Shown here piece by piece: positions 49,001 through 57,431 of a DNA stretch of 64,000 bases. Below the pieces are notes generated by a model that was not told where the DNA came from, did no database searches, and saw nothing but the letters and a program-made list of their open reading frames with translations. This DNA comes from Larus michahellis (taxonomy: Eukaryota > Chordata > Aves > Charadriiformes > Laridae), in contig NC_133910.1 of the NCBI RefSeq assembly GCF_964199755.1, forward strand, positions 3,246,501-3,310,500. Direction: 5' to 3'. Within the stretch, counting starts at the first letter, position 1; every line of letters begins with the position of its first letter. The translations under genes and the position numbers were made by a program.

Positions 49001-52000
49001 GGGTTAAGTACTCCCTCTCTTAATTGGGTTTGATTCAAACTCTCAGCATTGCTTTTTTGAAAATCATCGGTGAAATACGCGCTGTTTTGCCTTGGAAACC
49101 ACAGAGCTCCAGCGTGTCTGTCCGTGGGCGGCGCGGGGTGAGGCAGTAGCAGGCTGGCTCCCGCGCACTGGTGTTTCGCAGGCTCTGGCTCCTGCGCAGC
49201 TGCAGGTTCGGCTTCGGAAGATGCCGTTGGCGGCAGCAGCATCGCACCGGTGCTCCCTGTGCAGGAGATGGAGAGAGGCAGCGGCTGCTTTCACAAGAAA
49301 TACGTGCGTCTGGGCAGCACGCGTGGTGCGTTGTTCTTGATAGCTGCTCGGGCCATGGGCTGTTCCTTGGCCTGTGGGGTGTTTTGTATATGAGGGAAAC
49401 TGCAAATATGGCACGCGGGGCAAATGTGCTGCACTTTCTTCTTGCCAGCTGTTATTACACAGCATCAGAAGAGATCTTCTGAACCGTCCAGCTCCTACCG
49501 CCTGTCACAAGCAACCATGCCGTTTTAATTCTGTTCATAACCCTATTCGCTCAATTTTAAATGTAGTTAGAAGTAAAAGGGATCTCAACACCCTTTTTTA
49601 GGCAGCTGCTCCTGAACCTTGATCCGCATTGGCTAGATACTTCCCTGCTTTTGGCGTAAATTTATTCCTGGCAAGCTTTTCCTCCTTGTTTGTGTGTTGT
49701 ATGCTGGCATCAGCAGTTCTCCTCTGCTCCTTGGTGTTTATTTTCTTGGTGTTGTACTTACAAAGAGCTGTTACGCTTTGTCTCATTTTTGCTAATGTGA
49801 AGAGGCTGAATCTCCTCTCCACCTGCTGAGATGATTTGTAACCAGATCTTCTAAGCAGAATGGTAGATAACGATTAGGACATGAAAGGCTGCAGGGGAAC
49901 AACCCCTTCGCTCAGCTTTTCTTTCAACTTGGAGCAGCACATCTGGAGTTACTGGGTCTGGGTTTGGGCATCCTGCCGCAGGGTAGATCCAGAAACTGGA
50001 GCAAGTCCAGCGGAGGCTGCCAAAGTGCTCTTGGGGCTGGAGGAAACGGCATATGAGAAGAAGCTGAGGGAGCTGGTTTGTTTTCAGTCTGGAGGAGAGA
50101 AAAGGGGAGTCCAATTGCTGCCTTCCACCACCTGGGTTTTACTGGGAGGGTGGAGCTAGGCAGTCCCTATTTCCAGTGGAAATGCCCTGCTTCATTCCCG
50201 GTTTATTGAAGGAGCAGCCTAATGGTGATTACAGTCTTGTATCCAATCCAAAATTTTCTTTCTCAGTTATTCACAGGTGATGAACTTCTCTTAGAGCAAG
50301 GGTTGATCTTAAACATTGTCCCTTTTCTGGTGTTCTTCCTCTCCAGTTTTCTGAATGACCCATAAAATTCTGGTTTTTCCTTGGTGAACTCCCATGTTGG
50401 AGTCATCTTCATTCTCAGTCTCCCAGTTATTGTGCAAAGGTCACTAGTGAGAATACTACATAAAACTGGTTTCAAAACAGAACCTTCAGGTACCTCCCCC
50501 TTGTCCAGTAGTTTCCCTCTCTCCTCCCACCTGTTACCATCTCTCCTTTAGCTGCTTCCATCTTCTCGCTTTTGGTATTAAACCCTGGTTTATCTAGCTT
50601 AAATAGCTTTTTGTCAGGATGTCCTCCCAAAAATGTAGTCCTGATCACTGATATTTCTCCAGTCTAGGGCAGGGGTACACAAACGAGTTGGCAGGCATTA
50701 GCGATGTCACCTTTCCAACATGTGGATGCTTTCCTGTCCTCCTTGGCAAGACTGATCCCTCTGGAGGCACGCTCAGGCAGCTCCTCCTAGCTGCTGGGCA
50801 TCAGTGTTAGAGGATGGCAAAGTGTGTACCAGGACAAAAAGCCAGAGGTGCTCTGGATCTCTCGGCCTCCTGACTCCATCCCATCTATTTGGCGATCTGC
50901 CTTTGTGGTTTCTCTCAGCGCGGCAAGAGATTTGGCAAGGCACATTGGGGAAAGGTGGGGGGACATGCAATGGCTCCTTTAAACCAGAGTGAAACCCTGG
51001 GGTGGGAGGTGGCCGTTGCCAGGGCGAGCGTTGGGATCAACGGTTTCTTGTGCTGCTTTCTAATAATTCTCCTTTGCTGTTGTCTAGATGAAGATCTCTT
51101 TCAATGAGACGAGTTTGCAGACTATGTTTGAGTACCCATCAGAGAGCTCACTGGCAGAAGAAGAGGAGGAGGAAGAGGAAGGACATGCTTCTGAAACAGA
51201 GGAGGACAAGTCTTGCACCTTTTACATTCCACGCCCAAATAGCACTTTGCATCCCAATACACCTAACTCAGGTGAGCCGAGGCGCTGTGGTGGCACTCTG
51301 GGGTTCTTGGTGGTGTCTGACACTGTCTCTGTTTCCTGCAGCCCCTCCTGGGGCTCCACACAGGTGGAAATGCTCGTGGAGGTGACTGCTGCCAGCTGAT
51401 GGCAGAACTGGGGCTTGGTGGGTCTTGAACCAGAACAGGGAACTGCGGATGGGCAGCTTCCGTGCTGTCCCAGCCAGGATCCTGATTCTCCTTCCTTTTA
51501 CGTCACTGAGAAATGTTCACGTCAGCTTTGTCCTTCCAGCAGATTTATCCAGCTACACCCCAAAGCACTCCGTGAAGTTCAGCGAGTGGCAGGAGCAGAA
51601 GTACGAGGAGATGCCTGCCGCAGAGGGACCCCTCCCAAAGGAAGCTGATTCCCATGGGAGCCAAGTCATGGTGAGACTTTAAATAAGCCGGGCTTGGCTT
51701 TGTCCTGCTGTGCTGTTATCCCAGTGCTCAGGTTGGTGCGGCCAGTGGATGGGGTGGGGTGTGCCTTCCACCGAACACCGGTGTGTGCGTGTGCGCTGCC
51801 CAGAGAGGTGTGCCACCGCGCACAAAGGGTCCCGCTGCCACTGGCAGAGCTGCCTCTCTGTGCGTGTGTAAAGGAGACAGAAGGCAGCTGGCACACTTTG
51901 TACTCCAGGGCATGTTTGGAGGGGGGAATTAAATGCGCTCGTTAGCCCCGGGCGAGGTGCCAACGCAGCCTTCACCATCCCAAGGTGTGGGTACTCGTTC

Positions 52001-52110
52001 GCTTCGGGTTTGATGACACCTCCGTGTCAACTCTGCTTTCTCCACAGCTCACCCCGGCAGAGAAGGGCGGACTCTCCGATTTCAGCAGCGAGCCCGCTCT
52101 GTATTTTTGA
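34882..52110 (+). CDS. TPRN: TPRN (taperin), complete coding sequence in four exons
   Basis: Taperin is an actin-associated protein enriched at the taper of hair-cell stereocilia. It binds protein phosphatase 1, and human mutations cause deafness DFNB79. Exons are 34882-37017, 51088-51271, 51540-51670 and 52048-52110, giving 837 residues; the human protein is about 711. The N-terminus AWKREILERKRAKLA (residues 17-31) and SLGPLRENPFM are hallmark taperin/phostensin sequence. A proline-rich region covers about residues 217-373. KKRYPTVNEIEVIGGYLSLE (about 680-699) precedes the PP1-docking RVxF-type motif KISF (714-717), an acidic run and the C-terminus LSDFSSEPALYF. I chose the ATG at 34882 for its Kozak context and its alignment with the human start. 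An in-frame ATG at 34690 would add a low-complexity Arg/Gly/Ala leader not seen in orthologues. The extra length is mostly proline-repeat expansion. Confidence 0.96.
35530..36000 (+). repeat. TPRN: Imperfect coding repeat of the PPRPVTPQPA type in TPRN
   Basis: The frame shows repeated units such as APPRPVTPQPA, APPRPVTPQPT, ALPRPVTPPPA, APPRAVTPQPA and APPRAAAPQAV. The spacing is roughly 30-45 bp with silent and conservative changes. Extreme third-position GC leaves the other frames of this stretch open as well. Confidence 0.8.
38575..38765 (+). repeat. CR1 LINE 3' fragment (sense)
   Basis: CACTGAAACAGGAACCCAGAGAAGTGGTGGCATCTCCGTCCTTGGAG, then GACCTCCAGAGGTCCTTTCCCAACCT and the degenerate tail ATGCGATTCTTTGA match the sense CR1 3' end. 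Divergence marks it as an older copy. Confidence 0.8.
40359..40490 (+). repeat. Imperfect direct repeat (66-79 bp spacing)
   Basis: TGTGAAGGTGAAC occurs at 40365 and again at 40431. GACACAGGCAA at 40384 recurs as GACACGGGCAA at 40463. The second copy has a 13-bp insertion. The first copy also contains the inverted pair TGTTCA...TGAACA. Confidence 0.6.
49860..50165 (+). repeat. CR1 LINE internal fragment (sense)
   Basis: GAGCAGCACATCTGGAGTTACTGGGTCTGGGTTTGGGC, then CCAGAAACTGGAGCAAGTCCAGCGGAGGC and TATGAGAAGAAGCTGAGGGAGCTGG followed by TCAGTCTGGAGGAGAG give the standard CR1 order. It lacks the 3' terminal repeats. Confidence 0.8.
51088..51271 (+). CDS. TPRN: TPRN exon 2 with PP1-docking KISF
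   Basis: It begins MKISFNETSLQTMFEYPSES, then an eight-Glu run, and ends HPNTPNS plus one base. The acceptor is TTGTCTAG, the donor GTGAGC. KISF corresponds to the PP1-binding motif of human taperin. Confidence 0.96.
51540..51670 (+). CDS. TPRN: TPRN exon 3
   Basis: It encodes (A)DLSSYTPKHSVKFSEWQEQ and continues to SHGSQVM. The acceptor is TCCTTCCAG, the donor GTGAGA. It is collinear with human LSSYTPKHSV. Confidence 0.95.
51671..52047 (+). other. TPRN: TPRN intron 3
   Basis: Nothing but splice signals is recognisable. Confidence 0.5.
52048..52110 (+). CDS. TPRN: TPRN exon 4 (C-terminus)
   Basis: LTPAEKGGLSDFSSEPALYF followed by TGA. The acceptor is TTCTCCACAG. It matches the human C-terminus L-S-D-F-R-S-E-P-A-L-Y-F. 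Confidence 0.96.
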   Translation, partial: LTPAEKGGLSDFSSEPALYF

Positions 52111-52756
52111 TCGCTTCATCTGCAGCCCTGCAGCAGCGGCTGCTGGAGAAAACGTGTCAGTGCACCATCCGAACGCCCGCGCGAGCACCGCCGAAACCAG
52201 CTTCTGGGTCCCTCCCTCACCACAAGTTTTCGTTGGATCCCGATGCCAAGGGTGGACTAGACGCTATCGGGCCTCTTCGGAGAATATTTGCACTGGATTC
52301 TGGGACCTAACTACTACTTTTAAGGCGTATGATTTATTCTACCTGTGGCCTTGCATATTGCTTGTTCAAGATCAGCTGCTGATTAGGCAAAGCATCTTAA
52401 GACCAGATCTGTAATGCCGGGATGGACATAGATTTTCTCAGTGTTTATCCGAGTCCACACAGCCAGGCACTGGATGGGGTCTGGATGCCTTTTGTGACGC
52501 TTCTCCCATCAGAGGCCCCAGTGAGGAACGGTTCTGGAGTTGGAGCGCTGGGAGCCTGTGGGCAGTTAGCTGGATTCACAAGAAGCGGTTGTGATTTGAC
52601 AGCTGGATTGGGTGTCAGTTTGGAAAACCATTGAAGGCTCATGGTTTGTGCTCGGCACATTTCTGGGTCTAGTTTCACTGAACCCTCATGGAATTCACGT
52701 GCCAGTTACGTTCTTGTGAAGGAAGCTGAACGCACGGTGCGAGGGGTGGGAAGTGG

Positions 52757-52762
52757 AATAAA
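52757..52762 (+). terminator. TPRN: Candidate TPRN polyadenylation signal
   Basis: AATAAA in GTGGAATAAATGCC, about 650 bp after the stop. It is the first canonical hexamer downstream on the + strand. Confidence 0.5.
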
Positions 52763-54795
52763 TGCCTTTAGCTTTAGGTGTCATTTTGCACTGATCTGTA
52801 AAGATGTGTCCAGACTGGCTTGAGCCTCTTAAAGGTTCCCAACCATTGGCCATAGCTTTGATCTGTCCGTACCCAACTCTGGTGTCCAGTCTCTAGTAAC
52901 TGGTGATTGTGCTCCAGTTTGCCAGTGCCTCTGGTTGCTTTGTTCCAGCATCTAACTGGGCCAGGCCCAAGATTTATCTGTCTTGGCTGGCGGGGGGGCT
53001 TCCTTCTAGCCACGCTTGCTCTGCTCCTCTAGTGCAAAGCACAGGAAGGCGATTTCACTCCTTTCTTCTGCGGAACTTGAACAAGGAATATGTTTTTTTT
53101 TTTTTCTAGGATTTTTATAGTTCTATTGTAATTGTTTAATGCAGCCAATATGCAAAGGAATCTGCTAGACTCTTCCATTTAAGTTTTCTACTACTGTAAA
53201 CTCAGGGTCAAAATTGCACTCTGGAAAAAATGGAACACTGCTGCTAATGTGATTTGTACTTCTGGGATTAAAAGAGATGCGGTTGGAATAGATACGGCCT
53301 CTCTGGGCTTTATGAAATGAGCGGTACCCCAGCGTGTGGCTCTATCCAAAGGAACAGGCAGGTATCTGATTAAATTTGATAGGTTTATTGGTTGGTCTGT
53401 TGTATATAGATGATGAATGTCTACTCAAGGTGACACTAGTCTCTAAACTGAAAATGCCCTGCATACCTTGCACTTGTTTTAGTGTATGTTGTAGGAGCAG
53501 GAGGAAGGTTGCTATGCTGAAAAATACGGTCAGAATTAACTGTTAGGACACAGAACCTACTTCCAGCGTTCTCCTCTTCTGCCCTGGGTGCCTAAATATT
53601 TCTGGAAAGATAATGCAAAATGGATTAATGAGGTACTCAGCAGCTTGTTAGACGATGGCTGGAGGGGCCACAAAGGAACACTTTGTGCCTCCCTGCGCTT
53701 CTAAGGCTTGTCCTTCTCAGGCTAACTGGAGATCTGTTCCCTGCCTGACCCCCCGGGAGCCGTACGTACAGGCAGTGCATCAGCCCGTGGCACGACGCAA
53801 GCACCGTGGAACAGCAGTGACTCCCAGGTGCTGAGGCTTCTCCCATTCATGAACTACTTCAGGACAAGATGCTGAGACTGGGGTAGAATGAGGAAGAATG
53901 CAGGACCGCTAGCGACTGCTAGATTTGAGGGATGAGTAAGGTATCAGATATGCGGAGTTAAACACGGAGCAGTGCCCGCAGCCAGTGGCTGTGCCCACAG
54001 CCAAACATCAGGCACTATGTGTGAAGAAAAGGTTACGCGCAGCTTTTTTTCTAGCAGAAAATGTCTCAGTGAGCATCTTGCACTGTGGAAAAGCTCAGGC
54101 TGGTTTAAGGCAGCCCTGTTTTGCCGCTTTAAACTGAGCTGAGCCAGTTTCAGATTTGCAACTTAACAGTAAAGCACAAACCGCTTGCAATTCAAGTTAG
54201 GGATGAGGTGTCTGAACTAGTCCTGACTTCGTTCTGCCATGGATCAATGAGGAATTCTAAAGCCATCACTATCCTGCACCTTGCTCCCCTCACTTCAGCC
54301 AACTGCAGCGCTGCGCTGGGACTCTGCGCGCTGTTCGCAGGGATGAGCTCGGTGCCTACGAGGTTTCCGGTGAGGAGAGGCGCACCGGGGCTGCGGGAGT
54401 GCAGAGTGCTGCTCACTAGGAGCTCGTGGTGCCCTGGTGTGTGCCCACTTCTCCGCTCCTCCTCTCACTTTGCCTCCTCCACCCTGTAGCTGTGATTTAC
54501 ACCTCGCCGAGCGCTGCCTTTGCACTTCCCGGCTTTGTGCTCTAATCCCTGCCTGCTCCGGGTGAACTCCTGGCACGCTCTTGGCAGAGCGAGGTGAACG
54601 CTGCTTTGAGGGCAGAAGCACTGGCTGACCAGTCACCTCCGGGGACGTTCTTCGGTATCACTGTGCTCAAAATGAAGGGTATTTTTTTGTAGATGCCTAC
54701 CCTGATCTCTAGCATTTGAGGATTAACTTTAGTAGATCCCTAACTAATACCAAAGTGCATCTGAAAGGAAAATGTACTTCTGCAAAACAAAGACT

Positions 54796-54801
54796 TTTAT
54801 T
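54796..54801 (-). terminator. SSNA1: SSNA1 polyadenylation signal
   Basis: TTTATT on the + strand reads AATAAA on the minus strand, about 72 bp after the SSNA1 stop codon. That is a typical distance. Confidence 0.75.
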
Positions 54802-54872
54802 AAACGTGGCATCCTTGTACCAGAACAGCAGCTGTCCCAGAACAACAGGCCTTTCCAGGTTGAAGGACAAGC

Positions 54873-55001
54873 TTAGGAATGCTTGTCTCCACGTGCTTCT
54901 TTTTCTTTTTCTTTTGAAGTGCTTTGCGGCTCACTGGCTTTACCAGCATTCCCAATTTCTCCCTTCAGGACATCTAGCAATATCTGAGAACTCTCCAGAA
55001 T
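54873..55001 (-). CDS. SSNA1: SSNA1 exon 3
   Basis: On the minus strand the acceptor CTTTCCCAG is followed by ATT CTG GAG AGT TCT CAG, read I-L-E-S-S-Q. It runs 43 codons including TAA. The tail TSKEKEKEARGDKHS is short and charged, as in orthologues. Confidence 0.94.
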   Translation of the reverse strand: MLESSQILLDVLKGEIGNAGKASEPQSTSKEKEKEARGDKHS

Positions 55002-57294
55002 CTGGGAAAGAAAGAAATAAAAATAGCTTATTTTTACATAAACTGTTTCTCTCGTGAGTTCCCTTTGAATCTACCTTGCAGCAAGAGGGATTCTGCAGCC
55101 CTTACAGTATCTAATTCTCGGTGACGTTATCGTCCTGTCTCACCGCGGGGAATATCTGGAGGAATTTCTCTGGTTCGTGCCCACATTCTGAATATGGAAC
55201 AGCTTAAGCGATTTCTCTGTCTTGGAGCACGAGGCAGAGAACTTCCTGAAGCAGGCTGTGGAGTGAACTCCTGGGTTTTGGGGTTGTTTTGGGTTTTTTG
55301 TTTTGTTTTGTTTTTTTTAAGGGAGATGTTGATACCTGGGCTTTTTAGATCAGTATTAACCTGTGCTCAGCTGACCCAGTTTCAACTGTCTTCCAGTTAA
55401 AACTGCCCACTTTAAGTTTCTTGCTTCAAGACTAACTCCACTCCACAATGACCTTAGGTCAGACTAAATCTTTCCTTTTATTAATTTTCTCCTATTTTCA
55501 GCTTATATTGTACACAATCTAACGTTCCCACTCACTGTGCTCTAGGAAGCAAAGCTACCACGGGGTTAGGAGATCCCGCTGCCTGTCCATCTCGCCATTT
55601 TAAAGTGTTAACACAGTGGACGTTTGTAACAAAGCGCGACAGCAGCGTTGTAGCCCCAAAGATCATTTACGTTCCTATGAATTTGTGGAAATCGCCAAGT
55701 GGTCAGAGAAGAGATGAAGGTAAGCGCCACGCAGGATGAGGCGCAAGTAGAAGGTGTTGGTGGGATCTTGCCACTTTGTCCGTGGGAGGAGGTGGAGTCC
55801 TGGGGTTCTGGGGGGGGCGAGGAGTGCCATTACAGACAGGAGACGTACATCCACAGGTAAAGGAACTTTGTCACTGGTTTCTGGGGGCAGGACATCTGCA
55901 TTTCCCCTCCTAACACCTCTGCTTTTTACCTGCTGTGAGTGTCTCTTAATTTCAATAAACGTGAATCCATTTGTAGGCTGGGGGGGTTGCAACGTTTACT
56001 TTTAAAAGGAGCTGTTTGTTTGAGTAGCTTTACAACACAACTCTTAAGTTGTTAAATTTTTATGTGAGTTCCTCCCCTTCACCCCAAACCATCAGGTCTT
56101 GAAGTAGGAGGAGAAAACAGCTCCAGCCTCATCTTAAAAAAATAATTATCAATAAAAGTACTGATGTTGGGAGATGAAGAGGAACTGACACCGAGTAGCT
56201 GATCACAAAAAAAAAAAAAAAAAAAAAAAGGGGGAAAAGGAGAATTTGGGCAGCAGCTAATAGGGGAAGGGGCGCTTTTGGACCAAAGGGCTCCTTGTTA
56301 CCATGTGGTAACGGAAGATCATTGCTTATCTGAAAGCAGGGCTAGAAGGATCCTTTTATTTTTTTAATTCAGAAGAGAATTCCGCTGTTACCCCATACGC
56401 GGGATCAAGCCGTCCCTGCCTGGCAGTTTCCAAACACGAGAATGGAGGAAGGGCAGAGCCACCCCAGCACCATTTACTGCCAACAGTAAATAACGGCCCT
56501 TGCACCCTTTACTGGTCCAACATTTCTACTCTTTTAATGATATTATTCCATTAAAGATGGAAGAAATTACATTTGAAAGCTGGGGGGGAAAAATGTGTCT
56601 GGTAGCATCACAGTTTGTCGTTACCTGCACGAATTCATGGTCTTCTGGGTCAACGCCTTGGCTCTGCTTTCCTTCTTTTTTTTCCACCGCGAATTATAGG
56701 TTTTTTTGGTGTGTTTTGACAACGTGCTTTCCCCCAGCCCAAACCCCGGCCTCCCGTTAGCGGGGGCCGCCTGGGCCGGGTGCCCTGACCCCCGGGCGGC
56801 CCCGTCCGGGGTCATCCTGCCGTGGGGGGGCCCGGCCGGGGTTACCTTGCCATGGGGGGGCCCAGGACACGGTCACCCTGCCGTGGGGGGACCCGGGCCG
56901 GGGTCACCCCGCTGTGGAGGGCTCCGGGCCGGGGTCACCCCGCCGTGGGGGGACCCGGGCCGGGGTTACCTTGCCGTAGGCCGCCTCCGTCTCGGCGATG
57001 GTCCTGTCGAGCTCGCCGCGGGCGGCCAGGTTGCGGGCCAGGCTCTCACTGGTGCGGGCCAGGCGCTGGGTGAGCGCCCAGAGGCGGCCGTGCAGCCGCC
57101 CGCGCTCCGCCTCCTCCTCCCGGATCCGCCCGCTCAGCTCCTCCCGCCGGGCCCGCAGCTCGGCCAGCGCTGCACGGACCCAGCCGTCAGCCCCAGCTCC
57201 GGCCCCGGCCCCACCGCCGGCCCCTGCCCTGGCCCCGCTCACCCTCCTGCAGCTCCGCGTTGTACCCCCGCAGCGCCGGCCCCGGCCCGCTCAT
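54873..57294 (-). CDS. SSNA1: SSNA1 (NA14), complete coding sequence in three exons
   Basis: SSNA1 (Sjoegren syndrome nuclear autoantigen 1) is a small coiled-coil protein of centrosomes, basal bodies and the midbody. It self-assembles into fibres and acts on microtubule branching. Minus-strand exons are 57294-57243, 57169-56970 and 55001-54873. With phases 1 and 0 they give exactly 126 residues and TAA; the human protein has 119. Exon 1 reads MSGPGPALRGYNAELQE. Exon 2 contains REELSGRIREEEAERGRLHG and ARGELDRTIAETEAAYGK, the family signature. Exon 3 reads ILESSQILLDVLKGEIGNAG and ends in a Lys/Glu-rich tail. It is predicted to be nearly all coiled coil with a charged, disordered C-terminus. 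It is divergent from ANAPC2 and convergent with TPRN, as in human. Confidence 0.95.
55002..56969 (-). other. SSNA1: SSNA1 intron 2
   Basis: It contains a (GTTTT)n-like tract near 55290-55318, a 23-nt A run at 56207-56229, and the 31-bp minisatellite next to the donor. No CR1 or nested gene is recognised. Confidence 0.6.
56207..56229. repeat. A23 homopolymer
   Basis: An uninterrupted run of 23 A in SSNA1 intron 2. Confidence 0.9.
56803..56990 (-). repeat. 31-bp minisatellite that includes the SSNA1 exon 2 splice donor
   Basis: The + strand hexamer GGTYAY recurs at 56810, 56840, 56871, 56902, 56933 and 56964. The spacings are 30, 31, 31, 31 and 31 bp. On the minus strand each unit reads GGCRRGGTRACCCCGGCC plus a run of C. 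The copy at 56964 is the real exon 2 donor. The copy at 56840 repeats it identically over 18 nt. Confidence 0.9.
56970..57169 (-). CDS. SSNA1: SSNA1 exon 2
   Basis: A 200-nt exon. The minus-strand acceptor is CCGTGCAG, the donor GTAACC. It encodes the main coiled coil from ALAELRARREELSGR to ETEAAYGK, 67 codons including the split Ala. Confidence 0.95.
57243..57294 (-). CDS. SSNA1: SSNA1 exon 1
   Basis: MSGPGPALRGYNAELQE plus one base before the donor GTGAGC. The intron that follows is only 73 bp. The Y-N-x-E-L motif matches the mammalian N-terminus (Q-N-Y-N-N-E-L). Confidence 0.93.
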
Positions 57295-57347
57295 CGCCCC
57301 GGCCCAACGGCCCGCCGCGCCCCGCCTCTTCCTGCGGCCCGGCCCGC
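57295..57347. promoter_or_regulatory. 53-bp bidirectional SSNA1/ANAPC2 promoter core
   Basis: Only 53 bp separate the two divergent start codons. The interval is GC-rich and TATA-less, with CCCCGCC (Sp/KLF type) and TCTTCCTG (ETS type) motifs. It lies in a CpG island spanning roughly 56750-57600. The transcription starts must lie in it or overlap into the opposite gene. Confidence 0.7.
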
Positions 57348-57431
57348 ATGGAGCCACCGGCGGGCGCGGGGCTCTCGGCCGCCTGGCACACGCTGAGCAC
57401 CGCCCTGGTGCCGCCTGCCGCCCTGGGGCTG
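57348..57431 (+). CDS. ANAPC2: ANAPC2 exon 1
   Basis: It encodes [20 protein letters not shown] and then VPPAALGL. Phase 0 before the donor [14 protein letters not shown] is identical to human. Confidence 0.93.

Larger units (their letters stand above)
37018..51087 (+). other. TPRN: TPRN intron 1, 14.1 kb
   Basis: The stretch holds two sense-strand CR1 fragments (38575-38765, 49860-50165) and an imperfect direct repeat (40359-40490). No nested gene is recognisable. Open frames such as the one at 45388-45897 have no homology or splice support. Confidence 0.65.
52111..54872. other. TPRN 3' UTR and convergent TPRN/SSNA1 spacer
   Basis: The two genes point toward each other. The candidate poly(A) sites are 52757 (+) and 54796-54801 (-), about 2 kb apart. 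A T-rich run lies near 53093-53106. No further gene is recognisable. Confidence 0.6.

Noticed and set aside
50200-50720. Possible additional old CR1 next to the copy at 49860-50165
   Set aside because: A few phrases look CR1-like, but I could not place them in consistent order, so the call would be guesswork.
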